From the NCBI GenBank assembly GCA_934448295.1, contig CAKSEY010000002.1:192532-256531 (forward strand): a DNA stretch of 64,000 nt, read 5' to 3'. A program made the position numbers and the translations under genes. Source of the DNA: an uncultured Oscillospiraceae bacterium. GTDB taxonomy: Bacteria; Bacillota; Clostridia; Oscillospirales; Ruminococcaceae. Positions 17,857-25,948 of the stretch are shown here, piece by piece (positions within the stretch are counted from its first letter, which is position 1; every line of letters begins with the position of its first letter). The notes beneath the pieces are model-generated. The model did no database searches. It was not told the DNA's origin and saw only the letters and a list, made by a program, of their open reading frames with translations.

Positions 17857-18816
17857 TTAGCCGAGAATATACCACTTGCCGCCGATCTGGGCGAGCTTTA
17901 TCTGCGACGTTTCGCCCTGAGCCACGCCGGCAATATATCCTGCAATGTCTGCGATGTATGCCTTGGTGATATCGCCGTAGGCTTCATAAGCAGCCTTTTC
18001 TTCAGCGGTGATATCCTTGGTGTAGTCGGTCAGCTTAGTTACAGCAATAGAAACATTCTCCATGTTTCCCGCAATGTCAGCCTGGGTCAGACCATACTCC
18101 TCCAGGAGCTGCGCATAGGCAGCCGCAAAGAACTCGTCAATGGTCATGCCGTATGCCTTGAACGCCTCGTTGATCTGTTCAACGTACTGCTCAGGATATA
18201 CGCTCTTGAGTGCGGCGTTTATATCCCCGGCTATAACGTTGCTTAAAAAGCTGTTGAGAGCCGCCTCGATATCCTTCTTATCCTGCGCGGTGGTGTCCTT
18301 TGCCGTATCTGTGGTTCCGAGCAGATCTGCAAGCTTCTTGCAGGTGTTCTTGCCGTTTACGGTGACAGCCGCCTTCTTGCCGAGCTTAACTGTCTTGCCA
18401 GTGCCGGATACAGCGCCGCTCTTGTTTACAGTAACCTTGCCGCCGAGGGTGACGGCCGCAGTCTTGCCGAATACAAGCTTGCCGGAAACCGTAATGGTAG
18501 AGCCAGCCTTTGCGGTGAGAGTTCCGTTAACGGTGAGCTTGCCCTTCTTGCCTACCGTGAGCTTTGCGCCCTTGTTCAGCGTGAGCGTTGTTCCCTTGGG
18601 GATTGCGAAAGAGCTTGTAATAGTCGCGGTCTTCTTGAGAACGTAGCTCTTACCGGATTTCAGCTTGGTCTTTCCGTCCCAGACCTTTGCTGCGGAAGCT
18701 CCGAGCTCCTGCTCGTATGCAACGGTCTGAACCGGTGCGGTCTCAGCAAATGTGACTGTTGACGAAGCCGTCATGATTACTGCGCCGAGTAACAGCGCTG
18801 CTGCCTTCTTGAACAT
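17857..18816 (-). CDS. Secreted beta-repeat protein of unknown function
   Basis: 319 residues with a signal peptide (cleavage near TFAETAP). Residues about 55-150 form a ladder of short Gly/Lys/Thr beta repeats (LTLNKGAKLTVGKKGKLTV, GKLVFGKTAAVTLGGKVTV), suggesting a small right-handed solenoid. Residues about 170-290 are helical (ALNSFLSNVIAGDINAALK, AYAQLLEEYGLTQADIAG) and the end is a small strand pair. No anchor or catalytic motif is recognised. A similar beta ladder occurs in the protein at 49844-51052. It sits between the Rsm22-like and phosphopantetheinyl transferase genes with a GGAGGGC site. Confidence 0.78.
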   Translation of the reverse strand: MFKKAAALLLGAVIMTASSTVTFAETAPVQTVAYEQELGASAAKVWDGKTKLKSGKSYVLKKTATITSSFAIPKGTTLTLNKGAKLTVGKKGKLTVNGTLTAKAGSTITVSGKLVFGKTAAVTLGGKVTVNKSGAVSGTGKTVKLGKKAAVTVNGKNTCKKLADLLGTTDTAKDTTAQDKKDIEAALNSFLSNVIAGDINAALKSVYPEQYVEQINEAFKAYGMTIDEFFAAAYAQLLEEYGLTQADIAGNMENVSIAVTKLTDYTKDITAEEKAAYEAYGDITKAYIADIAGYIAGVAQGETSQIKLAQIGGKWYILG

Positions 18817-18879
18817 TGAAATGCCCTCCTGTTTGTAATTTTTTAAGTAATATATTCAGGCGCCTGCGCCCTGATACCA

Positions 18880-19833
18880 TTAATTGAAGCTGTCCCCCGC
18901 GTCGGATTTCCGCGCCGCCTTGAACCGGGGACTTTTCTTTGTGACCATGCGCTCCTCGGCGCCGCCGGGGGTGCACAGCCGCAGCGTTATCCTGCCGCTG
19001 TCTATCCTAGGGTGGCGGAGCACCCTCGCGGCGCAGGGCTGTACAGCCTCCCGCGAAGCCGCGATAAAGCAGAATTTCTCGTCCTCATATGGGACGTCCC
19101 CGCCCTTTAGCTGCTTGTGGAGCTTGCTCCTTGCGACCCGCGCAGTGAAGTGACACCAATCGCCCTTTTCCATCGGGCACGCGCCCTCCTGCGGGCAGGG
19201 AGCCGCGATATGCGCCCCGAGTCCCGCCAGAAGCTCCCGGGCGGCGAGGATATTCGCAAAGCCCTCCGGGGTGCCCGGCTCCACTATCAGCAGAAGCCTT
19301 TCGGTGCTGTTCCACAGCCGCTCTGCGGCGGATCTGCGGGCGTTTGCGCTCAGCTCGTTCAGGCAGTAGGAGCACATCACAAGCTCCGCCTTTTCGTCAA
19401 GACCCGCCGTGATATCTCCGCGCTTCCACACCGCCGGAACTCCGCAAAGCTCCGTTAACTGACCGCCGACAGACAGCATTTCCGGTTCACGCTCAACGCA
19501 GGCGATACTCTCACATTCCGTCAGCGCGTAAGCCGCATGGCTTGCCGCGCCCGTCCCTGCGCCCACGTCAAGCACCGTGGAGAATCTGCGGTTTTCCTCC
19601 GGGATACATTCCAGCGAAAGCTCCAGAGCCTTTGATACCGCCCCGAAGGTCGCAGGCATTCTCACCGCCGCATACGCCAGGATATCGCGGCGGCTGGCGG
19701 CAAGGCTCTTTCCGGTGCCGCTGTTCTCGCGGTACCTCTTTGATAGTCCCTCCGCCGCAGCGGTCAGCCCCTCAGTGCTCTCGCCGGATAGAAGCCGCTC
19801 TATCTCCCCGCGCAGTTCTGCCGGAAATTCCAT
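18880..19833 (-). CDS. Rsm22-family small-ribosomal-subunit methyltransferase
   Basis: 317 residues. The SAM-binding motif is LDVGAGTGAASHAAYAL and the acidic post-I segment is IACVEREPEML. The catalytic-region motif is CSYCLNELS. A Cys cluster typical of Rsm22/METTL17 follows: APCPQEGACPMEKGDWCHF, then FTARVARSKLHKQLKGG. Family members associate with the small ribosomal subunit, and the Cys set is thought to bind a metal or Fe-S centre. The tail is basic (KKSPRFKAARKS). The start follows GAGAGGT and lies 10 bases after the SGNH hydrolase gene. Confidence 0.88.
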   Translation of the reverse strand: MEFPAELRGEIERLLSGESTEGLTAAAEGLSKRYRENSGTGKSLAASRRDILAYAAVRMPATFGAVSKALELSLECIPEENRRFSTVLDVGAGTGAASHAAYALTECESIACVEREPEMLSVGGQLTELCGVPAVWKRGDITAGLDEKAELVMCSYCLNELSANARRSAAERLWNSTERLLLIVEPGTPEGFANILAARELLAGLGAHIAAPCPQEGACPMEKGDWCHFTARVARSKLHKQLKGGDVPYEDEKFCFIAASREAVQPCAARVLRHPRIDSGRITLRLCTPGGAEERMVTKKSPRFKAARKSDAGDSFN

Positions 19834-19843
19834 CGTCTACCTC

Positions 19844-20608
19844 TCAGAAATAGTTGTTGCGTATCTCCTTGGTTGCGAACGCGCCCTCGAGGGTCTGACC
19901 CTCAACGTCCGGGTGCAGTCCGTCCTTTAGATACTTTCCTCTTGCGCCAATGACCTCGAACTTCTCGCAAATGCCGCTTCCGCTGTACGCGTCAATGACC
20001 TGCACGGAAAGCCCCCTGCATATCTTGCGCAGGCACTCGATGGTCTTTTCTATCTTCTGGTTGTGCTCCGGGGTCGCGGTCTGGATAGGCGTCATGACGA
20101 ACACGCGGCACTCCGGGAAATTCTCCTGAATGGTCTGAATACACCAGCGCGCGGCTCCCGCCTCGGTGAACAGGTCGATGTTCTCATTACTGGAAAGCTC
20201 CTTTCCGGTGAGCGCCTTGTCCGGGTCGCCGATGAACGCCTCAAGGTCGTTGGTCCCCATCGCGAACGCGAAGATGTCAGGCTTCGGGAAATTGCCGCTC
20301 TTATACTCCGCCAGAAATCTCTGGATATGTACCACTGCGCAGTTGTTCATGCGCTTCTGCATTTCCACTGCGTCGTCGGTGGGCTCCCAGCCGTCGCTTA
20401 TCCCGGCGAAATCAGCCGCGCCGTAATTCTGTGTGGTAATGGTCTTTCCGCCGCACTCCACAGTCCGCTTGTACCATACCGAGCTCCCCACGGCAACGTT
20501 GCTGTGGGACTTCATTTTAAGATTCTTGTAGACGTGCCAGCTCCACTGCTCGCCTGCCGTGATGCTGTCGCCGTCTATGCCAAGGTTAAGTTCTTCAAAT
20601 CCAGTCAT
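19844..20608 (-). CDS. SGNH/GDSL-type hydrolase
   Basis: 254 residues from the chosen ATG, a cytoplasmic-looking SGNH esterase/lipase-fold enzyme. Block I is GIDGDSITAG with the nucleophile Ser, block III is FAMGTNDLEAF, and block V is DGLHPDVEGQ with the catalytic Asp/His. Family members hydrolyse esters or remove acetyl groups; the substrate here is unknown. An upstream in-frame ATG at 20656 lies in the promoter -10 region, and AGGGAG sits correctly before ATG 20608. First gene of the run ending with the phosphopantetheinyl transferase. Confidence 0.88.
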   Translation of the reverse strand: MTGFEELNLGIDGDSITAGEQWSWHVYKNLKMKSHSNVAVGSSVWYKRTVECGGKTITTQNYGAADFAGISDGWEPTDDAVEMQKRMNNCAVVHIQRFLAEYKSGNFPKPDIFAFAMGTNDLEAFIGDPDKALTGKELSSNENIDLFTEAGAARWCIQTIQENFPECRVFVMTPIQTATPEHNQKIEKTIECLRKICRGLSVQVIDAYSGSGICEKFEVIGARGKYLKDGLHPDVEGQTLEGAFATKEIRNNYF

Positions 20609-20646
20609 GCTTGTTCTCCCTGAGTAAGATAATATTTTCATATTAT

Positions 20647-20675
20647 ACTTTACCACAAAAATGCAATTTTGTAAA
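20647..20675 (-). promoter_or_regulatory. Sigma-A promoter for the SGNH-Rsm22-secreted-PPTase run
   Basis: On the minus strand TTTACA (20670-20675), 17-base spacer, TAAAGT (20647-20652). A nearby TATAAT lacks a correctly spaced -35. Confidence 0.65.
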
Positions 20676-20712
20676 GGGGATTTACGAATTTTATTACATG
20701 GCTGTTGGAGTT

Positions 20713-21597
20713 TTATATCCCGCTGAGGTCGAAATCCGGGGTGTATTCCTCTTTTGCGGAGCTGCGCTCCTGCATGAAGCCCTCCAGACCCGCCGCGTAA
20801 ACCGCGTCCAGCGCCTTGCGGTACTCGAACGTTGTTATCCGGCGGTTGAGCCTCGGTATCTCCCGAGCCTTGTAGAACGGCGTGTACTGGCTCATAAGGC
20901 TGAACAACACGTCCTTTCCGAAGCGCTCTCCCACCCGGGAGATGACCTCGACGGAATCCCGGTAATGATACGGAAGTACAAGGTGCCGCACGATAACTCC
21001 GCTTTTCAGCATACCGTCCGGCGCAAACGCCGGCTTTCCGGTCTGGCGGAGCATTTCCTCCACCGCGCTCATCGCGGTATCAAAATAGCCGGGAGCCTGC
21101 GAAAGCTCCTGCGCCAGCCCGTCCGAGAAGTACTTTATGTCCGGGAGCCATACATCAACGTACCCCTCCAGCGCCCGGAGCGTTTCGACCCGCTCATAGC
21201 CGCCGCTGTTGTACACCACCGGAATACGGAGCCTGTCTTTTACCATATCCAGCGCCTGCATTATCTGCGGCACGAAATGCGTGGGGTTCACGAGGTTTAT
21301 GTTGTAGGCTCCCTGCTCCTGCAATTCCAGGAATATCTCCGAAAGCCGCTGTGTGCTGACGTCCTTCCCCTTTCCTCCGGCGCTTATTTCGTGATTCTGG
21401 CAGAAAACGCACCTCATCACACAGCCGGAGAAGAACACGGTGCCGCTCCCCCGGGAAGGGTCTGCGCCGCTTATACATGGCTCCTCCCACTGGTGGAGCG
21501 CCGCCCTCGCCAGCCGGACGCTCCGCCCCATTCCGCAGAAGCCGAATGTATTCTCACGGTCGGCGCCGCACTGCCGCGGACACAGCCTGCAAATCAT
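20713..21597 (-). CDS. Radical SAM protein (PflA-like, COG1313 type)
   Basis: 294 residues. The SAM-cluster motif CxxxCxxC is in SGCVMRCVFCQNHEIS, preceded by an N-terminal Cys set (CRLCPRQCG, GFCGMG) found in the putative pyruvate-formate-lyase-activating-enzyme family. The barrel continues with NINLVNPTHFVPQI, VVYNSGGYE and VDVWLPDIKY. The activated substrate protein is not identifiable. An ORF start at 21633 is longer, but ATG 21597 sits behind a GGGGGGG site. It ends the EAL-HDOD/FkbM run, after a weak hairpin. Confidence 0.9.
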   Translation of the reverse strand: MICRLCPRQCGADRENTFGFCGMGRSVRLARAALHQWEEPCISGADPSRGSGTVFFSGCVMRCVFCQNHEISAGGKGKDVSTQRLSEIFLELQEQGAYNINLVNPTHFVPQIMQALDMVKDRLRIPVVYNSGGYERVETLRALEGYVDVWLPDIKYFSDGLAQELSQAPGYFDTAMSAVEEMLRQTGKPAFAPDGMLKSGVIVRHLVLPYHYRDSVEVISRVGERFGKDVLFSLMSQYTPFYKAREIPRLNRRITTFEYRKALDAVYAAGLEGFMQERSSAKEEYTPDFDLSGI

Positions 21598-21619
21598 GAA
21601 ATCCCCCCCGAAACGACAA

Positions 21620-21641
21620 AGGGCGGTAAGCAAGCCGCCCT
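21620..21641 (-). terminator. Weak intrinsic terminator between the unknown membrane protein and the radical SAM gene
   Basis: Stem AGGGCGG/CCGCCCT with an 8-base loop and only a short T run on the minus strand; probably partial termination. Confidence 0.5.
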
Positions 21642-21647
21642 GTCAGT

Positions 21648-22478
21648 TTATTTCTTCGTGACCGTCTTTACCGTCACGCCGAGCCTTGCCGCCTCTTCCT
21701 CGGTGAGCGTCCTGATGAACTCGTATGTAGGCTTCAGGTCGCCGTTGTCGTCATACTCCATCTTCATGCTGACCGCCAGCGAATCGTTGGTGACCGACGT
21801 GAAATCCAGCGGATTCTCAGCGTTGACATTATATATGAACACGAACGTTATCTCCGGCGCCTGCTGGAAATCCGAGCTGTTGACGATAAGCCGGAAATTC
21901 GTGCAGTCCGTCAGCGCAAAGGAAGCCTCGGAATCCGCCCCGGTGACTATCGGTTCGATAACCGTCTGGCGCTCCTTGAACACCTTGCCGTCGTCCGTCT
22001 GCTGGTCGGAAAGCTCCTGGTCGTAGATGTTCTGCGCCGCAAGCACCCTGCCGTTGGTTACGATGGCGCTTATCTGCATATCCTTGTAGCGGTAGTCCGT
22101 GACAGCCTCAGTGCCGTCCTCCGCCAGACCGTTGAGCACGCTTCCGTTTATGACGTAGGTGGAAGTATCCGCCTGCTCAGCCGAAAGGCTCACTACCGGC
22201 GCATAGATGATGTTCTGATACTGCGCCAGGACCTCCGTGATATCGGATATCGGCACGGAATCGCCGTTGGTCTGGTTCATTTTCAGGATTATTTCGGAAA
22301 GGGTCTCGTTGGCGTTAAGGTCGGTGGTGTAGACCCTCGTCACCTGGAGATCAGCGCCGCTCTGGTTCTTTATATCGCCGCAGAATATCATCTCCCGCGC
22401 GTTCAGCATAAGGATAAGATACGCCGCCAGCCCGAGGATCAGCACCGAAACCAGTACTATACCTATAATTATCTTCAT
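21648..22478 (-). CDS. Membrane-anchored protein of unknown function
   Basis: 276 residues with one N-terminal membrane helix (about 3-26, IIIGIVLVSVLILGLAAYLIL) and a large domain presumed extracellular. The domain alternates strands and acidic loops (QVTRVYTTDLNANETLSEII, ISAIVTNGRVLAAQ, FRLIVNSSDFQQAPEITFVF). There is no lipobox, catalytic motif or repeat. It is encoded between the FkbM methyltransferase (9 bases upstream) and the radical SAM gene, with a GAGGTC ribosome site. I do not recognise it. Confidence 0.72.
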   Translation of the reverse strand: MKIIIGIVLVSVLILGLAAYLILMLNAREMIFCGDIKNQSGADLQVTRVYTTDLNANETLSEIILKMNQTNGDSVPISDITEVLAQYQNIIYAPVVSLSAEQADTSTYVINGSVLNGLAEDGTEAVTDYRYKDMQISAIVTNGRVLAAQNIYDQELSDQQTDDGKVFKERQTVIEPIVTGADSEASFALTDCTNFRLIVNSSDFQQAPEITFVFIYNVNAENPLDFTSVTNDSLAVSMKMEYDDNGDLKPTYEFIRTLTEEEAARLGVTVKTVTKK

Positions 22479-22487
22479 AGTTTGACC

Positions 22488-23585
22488 TCAAATGCAATAT
22501 AAATTTGTGTCCCAGTCAGGTATATACGGGTGATGCCTGAGATAGAACCGGTACTTCTTATTTATTGCCGCTATCTGGAGCGGTATCGCGAACATATCCT
22601 CGTTCCTGTGGTAGAGCGCCACGGAGAGCTTCGGGCGGAACGCGGCTATCGTGTTCTTCGCGCCCTCTATCGCGCGCTCCTCGCTTCCCTCCACGTCGTA
22701 CTTGATGAATGTCGCCGTATCTCCCCGGAGCATATGGTCAACGCTCATCATGCTGACCTCGCGGTATCTTGCAGGATTCGCCAGCTTATCCGGGTCGGTC
22801 TCGTCCACCTTGGAGCTTCTCCCCGCCCGCAGGCTGAACCGCATAGTGGTCTCGGTATCCCACGCGCCGGCATTGTAAGCCTCCAGCAGCCCGGAGCCTA
22901 TCATGTACAGCCGCCTTTTCAGCTTGATGTAGTTCTTGTGATCCGGCTCCATCGCGTATATCTTGCGGAAGTTCATGCCCGTTTCGTTCAGGAATTCGAC
23001 TATCGTATCGCCGTTGTAAGCGCCGAGGTCAACGTAGGTCTCCTCCGTGCCGATTTTCAGCAGGTCGAACATCTCCGCGTGCGGGCTTTCGCACTCCCGC
23101 AGATAGTCCAGCTTCCCGCTGAGCTTATAGCGGATAACGTTCTCAAACACACGCCTGGACTGGTCGTCAGCAAGCATTCCGTACACCTTTTCAAGCTCCG
23201 CGCGGCGCTCCCGGGCGTAATCCAGCGTGAACAGCCCGTCGCCCACCACCGGGACGTTCGGCGCGTAAAGCTCATGCCTTGCGGCTATGCCGTAAATGTG
23301 CTCCATAACGTCCGGAAGCTGGCTGCCGAAGCACACCAGGATCAGGAAATCATCGCCGTAAAGCTGCTCTATCTCGGAAAGCTTCTTCACCCGGCAGCCA
23401 AGGAAGCTGTGCCCGCGCACGAACTCGTCGCTTGCCATGATGTCAGCCACAGGCGCGCCTATGCCGTCAAGGACGTTCTTTATTTTCTCCGCGCCGTCGC
23501 CCATGCCGTAGAGCACTATTTTCTTCTCCGTCTGCCGCAGATAGTCCCACAGGCAGCCGTCAATGTCATCAAGGAAAAACGCCAT
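22488..23585 (-). CDS. FkbM-family SAM-dependent methyltransferase
   Basis: 365 residues. An N-terminal nucleotide-binding-like segment (KIVLYGMGDGAEKIKNVLDG) covers about 1-130. The FkbM methyltransferase domain follows, with motif I YVDLGAYNGDTIVEFL (about 183-198), IYAMEPDHKNYIKLKRRL, and FIKYDVEGSEERAIEGAKN. Family members methylate sugars, glycans or small molecules. The neighbouring flagellar and pilus loci allow a surface-glycan target, but this is inference. It lies 18 bases after the EAL-HDOD gene with GAGGG before the start. Confidence 0.88.
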   Translation of the reverse strand: MAFFLDDIDGCLWDYLRQTEKKIVLYGMGDGAEKIKNVLDGIGAPVADIMASDEFVRGHSFLGCRVKKLSEIEQLYGDDFLILVCFGSQLPDVMEHIYGIAARHELYAPNVPVVGDGLFTLDYARERRAELEKVYGMLADDQSRRVFENVIRYKLSGKLDYLRECESPHAEMFDLLKIGTEETYVDLGAYNGDTIVEFLNETGMNFRKIYAMEPDHKNYIKLKRRLYMIGSGLLEAYNAGAWDTETTMRFSLRAGRSSKVDETDPDKLANPARYREVSMMSVDHMLRGDTATFIKYDVEGSEERAIEGAKNTIAAFRPKLSVALYHRNEDMFAIPLQIAAINKKYRFYLRHHPYIPDWDTNLYCI

Positions 23586-23603
23586 TACAAAACCCTCGCG
23601 CGG

Positions 23604-24818
23604 TCACATCATCCTGATGCGCTCCGCCTCTTTCACACACCTGACGAACTCCTCCGATATGAGTGAGCTGTCCAGATGATATTTTTCAACATATTTATCC
23701 ACGCTTGCCCAGTCCGCCTTTTCATAGCAGTAGGCAAGGTCGTACACATCGCTGTAAATTCCGCCCCTGCCGAGAAGTCCGTCCTTTATCTCAGCGGTCA
23801 GCGGGAACTCGTCAAGCGTCTGGCTGAGCGCCTGATCGCCGCCCCATGCCACCATGGAAAGCAGCCCCATAAGGTAATAGGAGTCCGAATCCGGAGCCGC
23901 CTGCGGTATCATCAGCGCGATCTGTCGGCAGAATTTCGCCATCAGACAGGAGATACGCATTATCTCAACGTTGTCGCAGCGGACGATACGCTGCATTCCC
24001 ATCAGGTATACCCAGTCGCGCAGGTAGTCAAGCCCGAGTATCACCAGCGCCTGACCTATGGAGCGGACGCGGTTCTTCACGCCGAAATACACGGAATTTA
24101 TAAGCCGCAGCAGCCGCTGGCACATCGCCGTATCGCAGGAGATGACCTCGATTATCTCGTCAAGGTCGGGCTCCGGCTGAGAAACGAGCTGCATGACCTT
24201 CATAAAGTTCACCGGCAGAGGTGTAAGGCTGTTCTTGGACATTATAGTCGGCTTCGCGAAATAGTAGCCCTGCATATAGCTGCACCCCAGGCTCTTCGCG
24301 TATTCAAACTCCTCCTGGCTCTCTATCTTCTCCGCCAGCATGACCTTGTTGGAATACCGGCAGATATACGCTGTGTCCTCAATGGATTTTTTCGGCGTGC
24401 GGAAATCTATCTTTACAATGTCGCCAAGCTCGAAAAGCTCGCTGTAACTGTTGTCGTACTCGAAATCGTCCAGCGCCAGCGTGTAGCCGCGTTCCTTCAG
24501 CTCCTGACAGGCGGCAAGCAGCTCGTCGTCCATCAGCAGGTTTTCGAGAACCTCGACCACCACAAGCTCCGGGGCTATCATCTTGGGCACCCCGCGCTTC
24601 AGCAGATTCGCCGTGAAATTGATGAATGCCTTTCCTCCGCCGATTATATCCTTGATATTCAGCCCGAAGAACGCATTTGTTACAACGTCCGCCGTGGATT
24701 CGTCACCGTTGAGCCCGGTATATTCATTTTTCTTGTCATTGCTGCGGTAGAGCAGCTCGTACCCGTACACATGATTATGTATATCGAATATCGGCTGACG
24801 CGCCATGTAGACATTCAT
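23604..24818 (-). CDS. EAL-HDOD signalling protein (YuxH-like)
   Basis: 404 residues: an EAL domain of the cyclic-di-GMP phosphodiesterase fold at about 1-200, then a HDOD domain (about 200-380; MCQRLLRLINSVYFGVKNRV). EAL landmarks are changed: YELLYR replaces EAL, and loop 6 reads ALDDFEYDN without the usual Gly/Ser run, while KIDF, LAEKIES and QGYYF remain. Such proteins often bind partners rather than degrade c-di-GMP, and several influence motility and surface behaviour. A GTG at 24827 directly abuts AGAGAGG, so ATG 24818 is preferred. First gene of its run and directly downstream of the flagellar operon terminator. Confidence 0.9.
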   Translation of the reverse strand: MNVYMARQPIFDIHNHVYGYELLYRSNDKKNEYTGLNGDESTADVVTNAFFGLNIKDIIGGGKAFINFTANLLKRGVPKMIAPELVVVEVLENLLMDDELLAACQELKERGYTLALDDFEYDNSYSELFELGDIVKIDFRTPKKSIEDTAYICRYSNKVMLAEKIESQEEFEYAKSLGCSYMQGYYFAKPTIMSKNSLTPLPVNFMKVMQLVSQPEPDLDEIIEVISCDTAMCQRLLRLINSVYFGVKNRVRSIGQALVILGLDYLRDWVYLMGMQRIVRCDNVEIMRISCLMAKFCRQIALMIPQAAPDSDSYYLMGLLSMVAWGGDQALSQTLDEFPLTAEIKDGLLGRGGIYSDVYDLAYCYEKADWASVDKYVEKYHLDSSLISEEFVRCVKEAERIRMM

Positions 24819-24856
24819 TACATTCACCTCTCTGCCAGTATGGTTTATACATAATT

Positions 24857-24885
24857 ATTATACAATAAATCCCGGATTTTTTCAA
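24857..24885 (-). promoter_or_regulatory. Sigma-A promoter for the EAL-HDOD run
   Basis: On the minus strand TTGAAA (24880-24885), 17-base spacer, TATAAT (24857-24862). Confidence 0.85.
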
Positions 24886-24959
24886 GCGCTTTGTGCAGAT
24901 TTGTTACTATTTGTTTTTTTTCGCGATTATGCACAATCCCGCCGAAGAATATTTGGCAG

Positions 24960-24991
24960 AAAAAACCACCCACAGCCGGAGCCGCGGGCGG
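24960..24991 (-). terminator. Terminator of the late flagellar operon
   Basis: An 11-bp stem (CCGCCCGCGGC with GCTGTGGGTGG, three G-T pairs), a TCCG loop and six T on the minus strand. Confidence 0.88.
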
Positions 24992-24997
24992 AATGAG

Positions 24998-25483
24998 TTA
25001 CAGATTCTTGTTAAGCGCCTGACCGGTCGCCCTGCCAACGACAGAGCTGTTGTAGTATCCGATCTTCTGGCGGGTCTGCTTTAGCTGCTCAAGCTCCTTG
25101 CGGGAATCAACGTGCTGGCTCTTGAACTGCCCGGATATGACCTTATCCTTATCGACTATGCGCTGCTTGATAACGGTAATGTTCCGCTGCAAAAGCTGCA
25201 CCTTCTTGTGATCGTCGTCCAGCGGGGCGTTGACATAGCTGCCGTGGACAAGCGTTTTCAGCAGTATGCGCTCATCGTTCATTTCAAGCTCTATTATCTC
25301 GTCAAGCTGGTCTTTAAGCTCCTCCAGCCTGCCGATAAGCTCGTTACGCGCGAGCAGCGCCTCCTGAAGCGTTTCCAGATCCGCGTTACTCATGGCGTCC
25401 GTCTGCTTTTCGTATTCCTGGAGAACCTCGATGATCTGCTTCATCACCTCGATAACTCCCTCACAGCCTTTCAGCTCTGCCAT
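24998..25483 (-). CDS. Helical flagellar chaperone, FliT/FlgN-like
   Basis: 161 residues, almost entirely alpha-helical with coiled-coil stretches (LARNELIGRLEELKDQLDEI, LLQRNITVIKQRIVDKDKV). It sits directly after fliS, where B. subtilis has fliT. FliT-type chaperones bind the cap protein FliD; the position supports this, but the sequence is too simple to distinguish it from a second FlgN-like protein. The ribosome site is GGGAGGTG. Last gene of the flagellar operon. Confidence 0.72.
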   Translation of the reverse strand: MAELKGCEGVIEVMKQIIEVLQEYEKQTDAMSNADLETLQEALLARNELIGRLEELKDQLDEIIELEMNDERILLKTLVHGSYVNAPLDDDHKKVQLLQRNITVIKQRIVDKDKVISGQFKSQHVDSRKELEQLKQTRQKIGYYNSSVVGRATGQALNKNL

Positions 25484-25516
25484 AATAACACCTCCCTGAA
25501 CTTTCAGAAAATACGC

Positions 25517-25924
25517 TTACTTTTTGCCCTTTGCCTGCGCCTCTATCTCTTCCTTGGTCATCTGGCTTATCTGGGTGAACGCGTCCCGCAGGTCTGCGAT
25601 CATGGGAATGATCTTCTTGACCTCTTCGGCGGTCGCCGCGTCCTTCCTCATGTTAGCCTTTTCAGCCGTCCTCTGGAAGAAATCATAAAGCTGGTCGAGA
25701 TTCTTGGATATCGGGATATCCATATCCAGCGCGCCGCGCAGCGCCCCGAGGAGCTCCTGCGCCTTGACAAGCGCCGTGTGCGCTTTCATGATATCCTTTT
25801 CTTCTATAGCGCTGACGCCGATGGCAAGCTGGCGCTCAGTCTCGCTGTACAGCTTTATCACCACCTCCACCGGGGTCATTGTGGTAACTGACTGCTTTTT
25901 ATATGCTGCATAGGGATTTGACAT
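25517..25924 (-). CDS. fliS: Flagellar secretion chaperone FliS
   Basis: A 135-residue helical chaperone that normally binds the C terminus of flagellin and keeps it unfolded for export. The N-terminal YAAYKKQSVTTMTPVEVVIKL and the central IPISKNLDQLYDFFQ are typical. A C-terminal charged extension (MTKEEIEAQAKGKK) is slightly longer than usual. It lies between fliD and the FliT-like gene. Its presence implies flagellin exists elsewhere in the genome. Confidence 0.93.
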   Translation of the reverse strand: MSNPYAAYKKQSVTTMTPVEVVIKLYSETERQLAIGVSAIEEKDIMKAHTALVKAQELLGALRGALDMDIPISKNLDQLYDFFQRTAEKANMRKDAATAEEVKKIIPMIADLRDAFTQISQMTKEEIEAQAKGKK

Positions 25925-25948
25925 GGAATTACCCTCGGTTCTTATTTA

